Shown piece by piece: positions 21,450-32,935 of a DNA stretch of 64,000 nucleotides. The stretch lies in contig OZ025267.1 in the NCBI GenBank assembly GCA_964019165.1, positions 14,365,324 through 14,429,323 on the forward strand. Direction: 5' to 3'. Numbering within the stretch: position 1 is the first letter of the stretch; each line of letters begins with the position of its first letter. The stretch comes from Mastigias papua. Its lineage: Eukaryota; Cnidaria; Scyphozoa; Rhizostomeae; Mastigiidae. The translations under genes and the position numbers were made by a program. The notes beneath the pieces are model-generated. The model was not told the DNA's origin. It saw only the letters and a list, made by a program, of their open reading frames with translations, and made no database searches.

Positions 21450-24400
21450 GTTTGCGTTGATCGATTGAGGGAATTTCATGGGCATTACCAAAGTCATAAA
21501 AAGTAATGGTCTCTGTAAAAGCAAGGTGATTCTAGCGAGTATCTTGATTGACATACAGGTAAACACTACCCATTGACTTTTGGATGATTCAAAATTATGA
21601 CTGTGGCAAGTGGTGGCTTTGTTAATGCTTAAGCAAATATACCACTATTAGTCTAGCCATCTTCTCCTCTAGATAAACAAAAATGAAAACAAACAAAACA
21701 GTTATTTGTAAGATTTAGTGTTGTCCTAAGGCGTCGTTCAAGGCACAAAATTGCATTAAAAGAGAGCCCCGGCGCTTCCTGTAGAGTTTACGAAGTGGGG
21801 ATATATTTTGAGATTTTACCAGCCTAGCCTGCTCAGTGTTAGCTTTCCTTAACTATTTCACAGCGAAATGAATTTCCCAACAGACTGCTGACTTCATTCA
21901 TATCTCCTAGTGAAATATCTGGGACTATGACATTATTAAGATTGAATTTTGCTCATCAGTGTTACACACTCCCGTATTGCAAACCCTAGACACTGCAAAG
22001 CTTTGCTTGATACCCGAATTTTACATTAAATTGCATGTCTTGGGGCTAGCTTCAGCTAGTGACGTTATGGTTCGATAACATGGACCAATAAAAGAGCAGT
22101 AAACTGATTTGCAACTTAAAGTTGACTGGTAGATCTACCTGTTCATGTGGCTTGCTTGGGGCTAGCCCCAAAAGTGCGGGATGTAACGCTATCTCACGTG
22201 TATTTCACTGTTTCGAAAGCCAAATTTTATTTAGAACGAACCGACTACACTTTGAAGCTACATTGAGTCAAAGCAAGTGAAGAACAATGAAATTATATTC
22301 AGTAAGAAAATAGTCGCTCACATAGGATACCCTGCAATGAAAATAACCAAGAAGCTAAAGCTGCTAAGTAAAAGATTATGAGAGGAGAAACAAGCTAAAG
22401 AAAACTAGGTATATGTTGATAGGACATGGCATATAATTTAAAAGGAAAGTTTTGTAATGTATGCGAATAATCAAGATAGAAGTGAAGTAAACACATTAAT
22501 GTTGAACAATATTCTATAGCCTACAGTTAAATCATTAACGTTATGCCACGAGAAAAAACTCATTTTAGCTACATGGAGATGCAACAAATAAGATGAGATA
22601 GATTACAAGAAAGCTAATAAATTTCTAGAGAAATGAAATTAACCAAAGTTATACCTGAATATGACTAAATATCTTCCATTTTACTATTCTCTGTTGAAGA
22701 CAGGATTATTCAAACTTTTGGCAGTGATAAGAGACAATTGGATTTGTTATAAATTCTAAAGTGACGTCTGGTACTTCAAAAGTTTCTTTGAATTGCTAAT
22801 GGTATCTTTTACACAGTGTGTCTGTTTCATTGGTATTGTGTCCAGTACACTTTATCAGAACTTCGTGCACATAGCTTAATTAAGACTTCCTAGCATTTAC
22901 AGATTAAAAACAGGTAGAGAGCGCTGATATTTCTTTCCAAAATGTTACGCAAACTTCAGTGTGCCCAGTTGATATCAAATATGACTGTGAAATGAGGACA
23001 ATAACTCCATCAATGATTAATAATTTAATATGCTTGCCCTTATATAGAACATACTGAATACAGATGTAGCTCCTCCCTCCTAAACGTCTTGTGATTATGC
23101 TTTGCAGGCAGTAGACATGAGAGTGATATAAGCAGGGAATTTCAATAAGTCCCCCATGCAAGGTTTAAGTCCATGCGGAGGAATATTGAGGTATTGGCAA
23201 TGAATGTGAGGTAAAATACTAAGTAAATCGGTAAAAAGACCCTTTTTGGTTCGCTGCACAACCAAGATATACAAGGCCTGTCCTATAAGGAAGACATCAG
23301 TTTTAATGGAGCAAAGAAGAGATAAAGCGCTTCACAGTAGCAATATAATCAGTATAAGAAAGGCAACTTTGCTGCCACCATTAAATATCTTTTCACAAAT
23401 TTCTTAGAGTATTTCTATTTCTTATTGAACGTTTCTAACCTGTTCGTACAACAGTACTCAAAGACTACTCTATGTAGTGTTGAAGGAAAAACTGACTCTC
23501 TACAACCAGGAAACCAAATTGGTGATTATCCACGAAAACTACAGAACTATCTATAAGGAAGAATCTATGAAGGAATATTTATATTGGTAAAATACTTGTA
23601 ACATTACAATTGAACGTTTTAGCTAGTGACATGTTTCACAACACCTGCTTGTCCATTGATACCACTATCATCGTACCTTGATAACATGTTTCACGAAACC
23701 TGCAATCATACCATCATACCATCCAGGGTCGTCGGAACGAAATTGATACTGGGGGGGGGGGCTGTGAATAAAGCAAACTGCACTGGACTCCCGGAGAATT
23801 TTTGTTCGACCCCGCCCTTTAGATTGCTGGAAAGCAACCTGGCTATACAAATTATCATTTCTAATGGATGAATTACTATTTACAGAATTAAGACAATTTT
23901 TGAAATGGAAGTTGTAAATTGGCTGGAATTTATGTATTTGAAGTCATCTACTAACATTACCTGTGGCTGAAAAAGCTAACGGAATACTTTGCAATCATTG
24001 ACAGCAAAACTTTCCTGTTGTCTCCGTGCAATGCACGCCAGCAATCAACTTAAGAAATCATAAGCACTGCCAAAACAAAATTTAACAATCCTCTTAACAC
24101 TCTGTTTCAATCACCTATGCTTGTGTGCTTTTGTGTGCTACATTAACTTTAATACACAAATCTCTGTTCGAAAATTGTCCAAAAATCTGCTTACCAAATA
24201 ATCAAATTACCAAACAATACTATCGATAATGAAGTGTCTTAAGGTTGATGGAACATAAAAGTCAGACCCTGACGCCCTCAAGCATCTTCGCATAACATTC
24301 AGTTTTCAAGACTTCACTTTCTTCGCTCATGCTGTTTAACGTTCCTGATCAAGTATACTGTACACTGGTTCTTTGAACACGCAATAAATGATTGAAAGGG

Positions 24401-25504
24401 ATAACTGGTAACTGAACTGGTTAATATTTTTGCGAATTTATAGTATGGCCTTGCAATATTTTCTCGAAAATTTAAAGAGCAAATAGTTGCAAAATATTGG
24501 TGGAGCTGAAGCCCCCCCAGCCCCCTCGGTTCCGACGGGCCTGATACCATCATACCCTCCTAATATAGCCAAATACGCGGATATGTTGATTGATGAATTG
24601 ATCAAGACTCTGCATAAACTATCAACTATTACTAGGTATTTATGTGCATCCATGTGGGTTTTTCAGCTGTGTTGTCAATTTTGTGTGTTACATGTTGTTC
24701 ATGTTAATGACTGCGGAGTTGTCATGGCATCTTGCACTCCGTGGTATCCTCCTTATAGTGTCGTCAAGTAGATTCTAAGTAGTATATTAAGTAGCTCATA
24801 TTTGCAAAATTTTGCATTGAATAGAACAGAATAGAAGAAAATAAAAAATATCAATATGTATGTATAGCTAGCATATTGCTATTCACCCAAATATGACCAA
24901 CAAATGAAATATGTGATTTTTTCCTCTGCATATCATGAACCTAACATAAACATCCTTAATATAAAAGATTCGGCAACAGAGTGCTTCTGATAGACACGAA
25001 AATTGAGGATCATATAGTTGGAGACAAGAAGAGATTCATATACTGCTACGATTGTTTCGTCTATACAAGGTAACCAGCATTTGGTACAAACAGCAATTTC
25101 CTAATGGGATGCATTTAAATTGCAGTCATACGTTCCAAAGGGATACCTCTAACCCTGAAGCCATCTTAGTAGCTTGAAGAGGATTAGATTTGCAATTAGC
25201 AAATTTCTGCCGAAAATGAGAAGAGCCGGTAGTTTTGCTCACTATTGCTATATAGACTTATATACACATTGAAACTATGCATATCTGATAGTAATTTAAA
25301 GTAAAATCCGGATACACTGCCACTACCTGTTGCCCATAATCAGGAATTCCTGTACAGTATGAGAATTAGGTTCAAAGTTGTAACCCTACTCTTTGCACAC
25401 TACACGGTTCGCAAGCAGAGAAATGGAACAACAACATATTACAAACCGTATTCACTCAAGTCATCAAACTCACTGGAATCAATTACGGAACTTTTTAGAG
25501 CATT
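21450..25504. other. No gene recognised; small palindromes and G-tracts
   Basis: A perfect 16-bp palindrome TTGGGGCTAGCCCCAA lies at about 22157-22172. A G11 run near 23750 follows GTCGTCGGAACGA. The segment 24497-24543 (CCCCCCCAGCCCCCTCGG, then TTCCGACGGG) looks like a reverse-complement relative of it, so both may belong to one dispersed repeat. The remaining open frames show no domain. Confidence 0.4.
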
Positions 25505-25512
25505 CTTAATTC
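25505..25512. repeat. Possible target-site duplication of PLE-3, left
   Basis: CTTAATTC here and CTTAAATC at 27042-27049 match at 7 of 8 bases and lie exactly at the inferred element ends. Confidence 0.45.
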
Positions 25513-25547
25513 ACTAAAGCACGAAAAAGCGACACCTTGTTTTAGAC

Positions 25548-25600
25548 GTACTGAAAAGCTATTTCTCTTCTGACTGTTGTAAGAGTTTGAGACGTGGGAT
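25548..25600 (-). ncRNA. Hammerhead motif, PLE family 1 (degenerate)
   Basis: The 3' side (AGCTTTTCAGTACG) is recognisable, but the CTGACGA core and stem II are scrambled. It is counted as a fossil. Confidence 0.5.
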
Positions 25601-25739
25601 AACGACCGAAAAGTGAACCGAAATACATAGCCAGATGCGGATATACGTGATATGATAAACAGTGCTTCTATTTGGCCCTATAATTGGCCATTTAGCAACT
25701 ATTAATCATTTTTTACCTGAAGAGTCAAAATACGAAAAT

Positions 25740-26693
25740 GAACTCCTTTTGTTTACACAAGTCTGGATTTTGAGTCTTAATGTATACAGATTCCAAAAAA
25801 TTCAAATGAAAGGACGATCTTGCTTGCCCAATGATCGGAAAATTACCGTATGTATATGTTTTGGCGCATTCTGGATATGTAATAAGATGTTATCCTATGG
25901 TCGAATCGCAATTTAATTTAGGATGATTGTTTTGCACGCACGAGGTGGCTGTTCTCTTAAGCTAGGCGCACATGAGAGCAAAATTCTTCAGCAAAGTGTC
26001 ATTCGTGGCACTTTGCTGAAGCATTTTGCTCTCATGTGCGCCTAGCTTTACTGTATCACTTGTCTTCCTGATACTCGTGGGAGCATGTTGTTTTATTCTG
26101 TCTGCTAATCTCTGCGTAGTGCGTCCTGTGTACCGAGCTTCACATCGGCACGAAAATTCATAAATTACACAACTTTTGTGAATGATAGGGATGCTATCTT
26201 TTTTAGCAGATGGTAACATGACCCTAGTATTATAAACCGCACGGGACTTAACAGCATAGAAACAAGATGTAATGGTTTTATTAATTTGGTTTTCTAACTT
26301 TGATGAGCATTACCAATCCAGGGCTATTTTAGATAAACCGGGCACTTCTCAAGACCAACTGGTTTTTCTGCTGCAAAGTTGTCTAGCTTTTGCTTAATAC
26401 AAGAAAGAAGGACATCTTCTGGATATCCGTTTTCAATAAGCAGTTGTTTTATTCCATTAAGCTCTAAGCCTGATTTAGTTTTATTGAAAATCATAAGTGC
26501 CCTGTGAACTAAAGTTTTGATAAGGCTTATCTTTCTTGTCTTTGGGCTGAAGGAATTCCAACAGACGTATTGCCCTGTAAACGTTGGTTTCCTGTAAACG
26601 ATGGTAAGTAATCCAGTGCGCTCTTTCTCCACCGAAACATCTAGGAAATTCAGGGAGTTATTTTGCTCCTTCTCTACTGTAAATTTTAGTAGC
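25740..26693 (-). pseudogene. PLE reverse transcriptase C-terminus plus GIY-YIG endonuclease
   Basis: From the high-coordinate end the minus strand reads LNFLDVSVEKERTG, IVYRKPTFTGQY, KISLIKTLVHRALMI, LLIENGYPEDVLLSCIKQKL and GLEKCPVYLK, then a decayed linker. GIY-YIG follows with IIHKSCVIYEFSCRCEARYT, GRTTQRLADRIKQHAP and TSIRKTSDTVK. This is the PLE order: RT thumb, linker, endonuclease. The MITE (25960-26047) breaks the endonuclease, and the remaining C-terminus (25740-25955) is frame-shifted. No 5' RT core is present. It serves as the less-decayed reference for the remnants at 4.5-4.9 and 28.4-28.6 kb. Confidence 0.85.
25960..26047. mobile_element. 88-bp hairpin MITE inside the PLE endonuclease
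   Basis: Terminal inverted repeats AGCTAGGCGCACATGAGAGC and complement extend almost to the centre (TCAGCAAAGTG/CACTTTGCTGA around a TCATTCGTGG loop). It is flanked by TTA at 25957-25959 and 26048-26050. The paralogous endonuclease at about 4760 has the uninterrupted sequence CCCTTATTGTA with a single TTA, which acts as an empty site. A 3-bp TTA duplication fits the TWA preference of PIF/Harbinger elements; that assignment is inferred. Confidence 0.85.
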
Positions 26694-26737
26694 TAGATAT
26701 AGCAAGTTAAGCTTTACTCCTTACTCTACTCCTCAAA

Positions 26738-27041
26738 ATCCAGTCTTGTGTAAACAACAGAGTTCATTTTTGCATTTGGACTCTTCAGGTAAACAATGGT
26801 GAATAGATGCTAAATGGCCAATCATAAGGCCACATAGACGCATTCTTTATCATATTATTATTATTTATTTATCATATCACGTGTATCCGCATCTGGCTAT
26901 ATATTTTGGTTCACTTTTCAGTCTTTATCCCAGGTTTCATACTCAGATCAGCGTCGGACGAAAAAGTCTTTGAGTATGTGTAAAAAATGTTGTCGCTTTT
27001 TCGTGCTGTAGTGAAGTTCTGCAGTACCAACAGGCTATTCA
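26738..27041 (+). repeat. PLE-3 right pLTR
   Basis: It contains GGACTCTTCAGGTAAACAAT, an internal (TTATTA)-type expansion near 26860, CACGTGTATCCGCATCTGG, the hammerhead remnant at 26938-26978, CTTTTTCGTGCTGTAGT and the terminal tail. Confidence 0.75.
26938..26978 (+). ncRNA. Hammerhead motif, PLE family 1 (stem I kept, core lost)
   Basis: CATACT and AGTATG are both intact, but the catalytic CTGACGA reads CAGATCA. GTCGGACGAAAA is kept. It is predicted inactive. Confidence 0.6.
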
Positions 27042-27049
27042 CTTAAATC
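27042..27049. repeat. Possible target-site duplication of PLE-3, right
   Basis: CTTAAATC, 7 of 8 identical to 25505-25512. Confidence 0.45.
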
Positions 27050-27084
27050 TTTGGTTAAAATTGTGAAACAATTTGCAGCCTTAG

Positions 27085-27139
27085 ACCTAAAGGTACAATA
27101 GTCGTGTTTTGTGCATACCTAAAGGTGCAATAGTCGTGT
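27085..27139. repeat. Two-copy tandem repeat, 32-bp period
   Basis: ACCTAAAGGTRCAATAGTCG occurs at 27085 and again at 27117. Confidence 0.7.
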
Positions 27140-27430
27140 AAGATAGCAGTGGTAATAACCAACCAACAGGCACAACGTCACTGGGGGACTATGGGAGCTT
27201 AAACTCCCCGATTTTGCCAAGCAGCCATTTTCTAGCCTTTATCAAGAAATTATATTGTTTGTAGCGCCACCTTTTACATGTAGTCCCCTACTTTTTTGGC
27301 GGCGTGCCTGACCTATGTGAAGTATGCTCTCATGTTTGCTGAAAGTAGATAAGGTTGGTGCTTTTAAAACACTAATACACTTTTATCCCTTTTTGGTATG
27401 CAACCCTATTGTTAAGCAATATGGCTAGGC

Positions 27431-27511
27431 ACTCATGCTTACGAAGCGACGGAAAAAAGCTTTCAGTATTTGTAAAAAATGCTGCCGCTTATTCGTGCTG
27501 TAGTAAAGATT
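27431..27511 (+). repeat. Partial, degenerate family-1 pLTR
   Basis: GAAAAAAGCTTTCAGTAT, a TGTAAAAAATGCTGCCGC block and TTCGTGCTGTAGTAAAG are recognisable. The left part is truncated and the hammerhead core is not readable. Confidence 0.6.
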
Positions 27512-28370
27512 TAAGTGTGCTATCAGAAGGAATAATGCAAAAATGAAGGGACGTTTTTATTTAAAACTTTCCATCAGTCTAATGATGGGTGATTGCAGGT
27601 GGTCCGTAAAGAATTATGATAGATTGTAAACTCAATTTTACTTATGAAAAGAGTTTACCTATAAGAATTAGGTCCATGGTGACGAAACCTTACTACAAAG
27701 TCCTAGGAAACTATACTACATACTAAGAAATTTAGCTCTACAAGTGCCCATTCGTTTGGAAGGTTGATTCACCGTATGATATGGTAACAAAGTAGATAAT
27801 ATGGTAACTTAGAGCTCTCTCTCTCTTTCTCTTGGTTTGGTATCCACAGAGTACCCATTTTATCACCCTCCCTTTCACTGGCAATGGTACTTAAAAAAAG
27901 GCCTAACCCACGGATACTCACTACAAGGTAATCATATGAACAGATTTGAAGCCATATCGACGCTTGTATGTTGTGGAAGCACTTCGTGTTAAAATGAGTC
28001 ACTCCGATGCATTTCTATAGCTGGAAAATATCCTTTTCCTTTGGACAACTGAGAGAGAGCAATCTTCAGCTAAAGCAAACCAAAATTTTTCATGTACTTT
28101 CTGTCCCATATTATATTATCTTCCAATGAAAACACGAATATAGACGATATTCGATAGACTAGAACCAGTGAAGTAGGACTAAAAACATTTATATTTGATA
28201 GCAACAGGAAGGCTCCTCCATGTACGCCCACAGGGCCTATCGTGATGCCTATGAGTATTTCTGGAAACTTGTATTTCTGGGTGGTTATTGACAGAGTTTA
28301 AAACAATGATATCTGGAATCTTGACTGAGTTATGTGCCTCAGGTGATGCAGCTTGAATCCGCCCCTGCAT
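27512..28370. other. No feature recognised
   Basis: A short CT-rich run near 27815-27835 is the only notable texture. Confidence 0.4.
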
Positions 28371-28601
28371 AGCCCTAGTATTGTAGACCTCACGAGACTT
28401 TACTGCATAGAAATAATGCAATGGCTTGGTCAATTTGATTGTCAAGTGTTGATGAAACATTACCAATATAGGATAATTTTAGGTAGACTGGGCACTTCTC
28501 AGGACCACACGATTCTACTGCTACAAAGTTGGCAAGGTTTTGCTTAATACAAGAAAAAAGGATATCATCTGGGTATCTGTTTTCAATGAGCAGTATCGTA
28601 T
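28371..28601 (-). pseudogene. PLE reverse transcriptase C-terminal fragment
   Basis: The minus strand reads LLIENRYPDDILFSCIKQNL, then GPEKCPVYLK and LSYIGNVSSTLDNQIDQAI, followed by YAVKSREVYNTRAM. This is collinear with 26219-26460 of PLE-3, with perhaps three quarters nucleotide identity by eye. It is a second, independently truncated copy about 1.3 kb from PLE-3. No pLTR or endonuclease adjoins it. Confidence 0.8.
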
Positions 28602-29974
28602 ATGTGTTCCATAGTCTCCATACCTCTTTGACTAAGTATCTCTGGTTTATCTCTAGTGTTAGTATTAGTATTATTTTATTGTCTATCAACAGTAATGCTG
28701 TATATAATATACATTCTATATTTGTATCATGCTAGCATTTTTTGCCTCCCCAACGCCATATCTATCTCTGGCATTACTGCTTAATTGCTTCACACAGGAG
28801 CTCAATGAACGTACTGTATGATTTCTGTTCAATATAATTAAGTACCGTTTCATCAGGTTGACTCACATAGACAATATTAAACAAAAGCCCACTGCACAGA
28901 CAGAGCTTCATACGAATCTCTTATATTTAAATTTCCTTTCAATCGAATTGAAATTTCACCCAAAATATTCTGAAAGAATTCTATCTCTTTTGACAGCATC
29001 TTCCCAATGCTTGTAGTATCAATACCCTGCTCACAGTACATCATGCAGTTTGTTTACAGCAAGTAAGTTCAATACCATTCTATTTCCATTGATTGAATGA
29101 TCACCTTGTTCCTGGTTCCGAGATGCGACATCCTTGGTGCAATCCATTGTCCAATGCTCCAGTACCTAATATAAACAATTTTCCCTCTAGCAGTGGTCTT
29201 AAGAATGAAGTAGTGGCCCATGTGAAGCAAAACTAGTAGCAATGTGAGAAGAGACAATCAGAAAAGTCATACCAGCTTGCTCACTACCCTACATAATTTG
29301 AAGCAAGATGCACCAGATTCTCTTCCAAAATGCATGCAAATATGATGAAGCGTTGCAGAGCAGCAACAGAACATTTTGAAAATTCAAAACAGACCAAAAC
29401 TCAAAGATCTATCAGTCAGCTCTAAATGGTAATATCTTGACACCTCAGAAAGAAAGAAGCTCTTTGAAAAGCCTTGAAATGATTAAAGAAGAGCCATTTA
29501 CCGGGAGTTTTTGAGATACAAAGGAAATTGGATGGATACGAAACGCGGCTTAAAAAATGACACAAAGTGATATGTCCCGGTCTGAAACTAAAGATTTTAT
29601 TTCTGTATGCAAAGGTACTGTAGAAAAAGAGGAGGTGTCGGTTTGAAGCACTGCAGATGTTTAAACAGTTTGCAAAAGGACATTCATCGGTCGAGTTGAC
29701 AAAGAGCTGCAAGAGTGTGCTAAAATTGGACTCTGGCGGAGTTTTTTTTGAGTTATCTCTTGTTTTTTATCAGGAGAGACTACCATGAAGTATAAACAAT
29801 TTACTTATCTAGTCACTGTTATGCATAAGCAATATTATCATCATCTTTCCTCTTTGCATATTGATGTGTCTTCTATGGTTACTGAGCGTAATCCATACAC
29901 CTTAGATGTTGACACGTAAGCTTTAGAGAGCTACATTATTTCGATCGAAGGCGCCTTTCTCAATTATTATTATC
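28602..29974. other. No feature recognised
   Basis: Open frames here (for example 29422-29712 minus) show no domain. Confidence 0.4.
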
Positions 29975-30330
29975 ATTATCTGTTGGCTTTGAGTCTAACA
30001 TTGAGCTCAGTTGTGAACGCAAATCAGATAAAAATCGCCCCCTTACTTTGGCCCGCCAGGAAAAGTATTCCAATGTTAAGTTTATTAATCTCTCTATCCG
30101 TGCTCTCGATATATTTGGTAGATCCTCTGATTCCTTTTTATCGATGCTTACGGATTTGCACAATGATAATACACAGCAACAGCAGATTATCTTCAAAGCA
30201 TTGAGCATTTCCATAAGATGCACTCATTATATTTTGTACCATTAGGTGCATCATTATATTTTCTGTAGAAGAAACCAATCTTAGCCAGGTCCTGAGCTTT
30301 CTGAGTTTTAGCTGTCATAGATGTGTGGTT
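29975..30330 (+). pseudogene. C-terminus of a multicopy, probably retroelement-derived ORF
   Basis: The plus strand reads FESNIELSCERKSD, then ARQEKYSNVKFINLSIRALD, IFGRSSDSFLSMLTDL and SISIRCTHYI. After a frameshift it continues HHYIFCRRNQS, a stop, and PGPELSEF. The pattern NVKF-INLS, GIFG-x-S-x2-SF, IRC-x-YYIFC-RN matches a recurrent C-terminal region I recall from multicopy invertebrate ORFs, probably retroelement-linked. I cannot name the clade. A short tandem duplication (ATGCACTCATTATATTTT / GTGCATCATTATATTTT) causes the frameshift near 30240. Confidence 0.5.
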
Positions 30331-31290
30331 GCTACTTCTAATTCCCTTGCTGTCATTTCTTTTGTATTCTTATATTAAACATTTGGGTAAATTAGACGAC
30401 TATATGCGACTGTATTAAATGGTATTTTTGAGTATATGCAGACATGCCAGTCATGCACTACCTAGCAACAGAAAGATGTATGTTTGTTAATGCAGTAGTA
30501 TTGCCATGATCTTATGATGTTTGAGAAGAACATATTTTAATTTTATTAAGCCCAATTTATTTGTCACGAATTTACCATAATTGTAGCTTCGAAGCAGTGT
30601 TGTACTGGTATGGTACGATTAGTTAGGATTTATAACAAGCTGAGGATGTCTGATTGAGCTGCATTAGCTGTAGAAAGTTCAAGATTTACTTTTATAGCTC
30701 TGAGAGTATGCATGTGCTCGAGAGTTCCATCCTTCGCAAGCAGTCCTAGATTGACTAATGGCATAGAACATCAGTGCAAGACATCCTGAGGGAGCAAAGC
30801 AGTCAGAATGGCTTCTTGATGGAAAAAGTAAAGTAAAGCTCTTCGACACTCTCAAAAGGAAAAGAACTCTAGTAAAAGGCAAACAACATTGCAGTTGATG
30901 TTCGAACTTCGTTCAAAGCCTCTTCCCTTTATAATTTAGCAATTTTTGGATCAATTTAGTCTTGTTGACAGGGAGCATTCTACAAAGGTATGGGGCCAAA
31001 TATAGCCAATCTAGATGACGCGGCCTTAATACAATTCCAAATATAATTGTACTGTTCCAGACATTTATCCTTAAATTCTTGATTTACATCATCAATTTGT
31101 ACGCAAATTGTTTCCTTAACTCAGCATATGGCATGTAGAACGAAATATCTTGTGAGGATTACGATAATTTGACTCAGGAACTTAAGCCATCCCTAGATAA
31201 TTGGTTCTTCAAACGAAGCATCTTGAGTTGTTGAATAATGAGCATGTTTCACTATTCCTGCATCAAAGCACGGTGGCCCACAAGGGTCAG
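30331..31290. other. No feature recognised
   Basis: No domain or repeat could be assigned here. Confidence 0.4.
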
Positions 31291-31431
31291 ACAAAACTTT
31301 CTTTTGATAGGACAAAACTTTCGTTTGACCAGTCAAAACTTTCTTTTCACAGAAAACATTCTTTTTGCTGGACAAACATCCTTTTGATTGGTGGACACTT
31401 TCTTTTCACTGGACAAAACTTAGTTTCTATT
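31291..31431. repeat. Degenerate ~20-bp minisatellite
   Basis: Six to seven imperfect copies of GACAAAACTTTCTTTTGATTG are visible. The open frames here on both strands (31193-31375 and 31201-31500) are repeat artefacts. Confidence 0.7.
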
Positions 31432-32679
31432 AGAACAGCCGGGCCTGCACCCCTGTCAATACACCTCCACAGTGATCATGCAGTTATGGGTGGCAGTTAG
31501 GAACTAATATGCAGCTCAGTGCTAATTGTCTTTTGTTTCATGTTTTAAATGATATTCAATGTCCTTGGATTATGGAAATGGATTTGATGTCCAAAAAGTA
31601 GAACACCAATGTGTATGTTTCCCCCAAGTGATTCCAAAGGCGTGACTTCAAAACAAGCTCTGCTCCAAGGCTGGTAATAAATCATACTAAAAACATAAAG
31701 GATACAATAAATCAGGATAACTAAGATCTGACAAATCCAAACTTAAGTTTCTTTGCCCTATGTTTTCGTCCAAACTCTTCCTTGACGCTTTATAGTTCCA
31801 TATCTGACGTAGAAGCATATTCACGGTCATGCAAGTACTTTCATCCGAATAAAATTGTTACAATATCAAAGCAATAGACTTTGTTTTCTTTTCTTGAAAT
31901 CAAATTTGTTATCAAATTTCAGACACATTAGTTGCTTTTCGTAAATGCGACTCAGAATGCATTCACTGTAGTGCACTCCAAAATCAATGACTGCATATGC
32001 TTGTGGAGGCGTATTCGCGGGGGGTACATCCAAATCACTCTAACAGCAAGTAAGTTTTTGAACAATAAATTGATTGGAGTAATTTGGTTCGAGTTCTTTT
32101 GATGATTCATGCATCAATATTAATGTATCACTATGGATACGATCAAAAAATTATTGGCTAGCCTAACCTATGAAAGATTGGAGCTACAGGTAAGTTATAT
32201 TCGCATTTTATTATAAGCCTGGTGCTTTATTTCCCTTTTCTATATGCTAACCTAGAAACAGCAATTCCTTGGGTGGACATCAATGAAACCTTACTGCGTT
32301 TATTTAGAACATTAAGTTAAAAATAACTTATTAAATGTTTTAAACGTGCTACTTAAAGAGCTTTTTATAGACCTAAATCATATGTTCGTCTCATTTCAGT
32401 TGATTGTCAACGTGAACACTACGATATTAAATAGCATTTGCTTTCTCATCATTTCATCGCCAATTTCAAGCGATATTTGCTCATCAAACTGATATCGTGT
32501 CCTACGAATATTGTGAACAGAGCCTATGACAATAAATGTTGTATTGACAAAGTCGACAAAGCTTATTACCAAGTAGCCATCCTGCATATCTTAGAGGTCG
32601 CAGTTCAGATAATTTCTTTGATAGTTATTACTCTTGGAGGGTGAGACTGAAGTTTCATCATCAAGCATGCCAAGATAAC
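31432..32679. other. No feature recognised
   Basis: No domain or repeat could be assigned here. Confidence 0.4.
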
Positions 32680-32935
32680 CTTTCTAGGGAGAATGGTAAA
32701 TCATTTGTATAGATGAGAAGCAATAGTGGACCAACATCTGAGCTTTGTGGAACGCCACAATTGATGCCATTAGTGGTTGAGAAAGCGGCTTCAGGAAGTT
32801 GAATATAGTCGCATAGATTAGAGGAAATACACCCATGCTCAGGTCAACACAAACCGTGTTCTTCATTCTATTCAAAAAAAATTCATGGCCCAAGTTATCA
32901 AGACTTTTTTTAAATCAATATAATTAATTCCTGTA
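32680..32935 (-). pseudogene. CR1/L2-like reverse transcriptase fragment, decayed
   Basis: The minus strand, read across two frames, gives IDLKKVLITWAMNFF (compare DLKKAFDTVDHEIL), then NCGVPQSSDVGPLLLLIYTN followed by DLPF (compare [21 protein letters not shown]). These are adjacent RT blocks in the right order and spacing. Frameshifts and stops are frequent, and the YADD block lies beyond the lower boundary and is not readable. Confidence 0.75.

Larger units (their letters stand above)
25513..27041 (-). mobile_element. PLE-3: Penelope-like element with RT end, endonuclease and inverted pLTRs
   Basis: It has the same layout as PLE-1 but keeps more coding sequence. A minus pLTR (25513 to about 25740) begins ACTAAAGCACG. 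A minus-strand endonuclease and RT C-terminal region (about 25740-26693) follows, and a plus pLTR (about 26738-27041) ends in the GTACCAACAGGCTATTCA tail. The plus pLTR starts at the same internal position as in PLE-1 (TCTTGTGTAAAC). An 88-bp MITE is inserted in the endonuclease. Both hammerhead motifs are mutated, so this is an old copy. Confidence 0.8.

Noticed and set aside
22157..22172. 16-bp palindrome TTGGGGCTAGCCCCAA
   Set aside because: Short and isolated; no second site or gene nearby to support a regulatory role.
31193..31500. Frames with repeated KLSFDRTKLSFDQSKLSF
   Set aside because: Translation of a 20-bp minisatellite, open on both strands.
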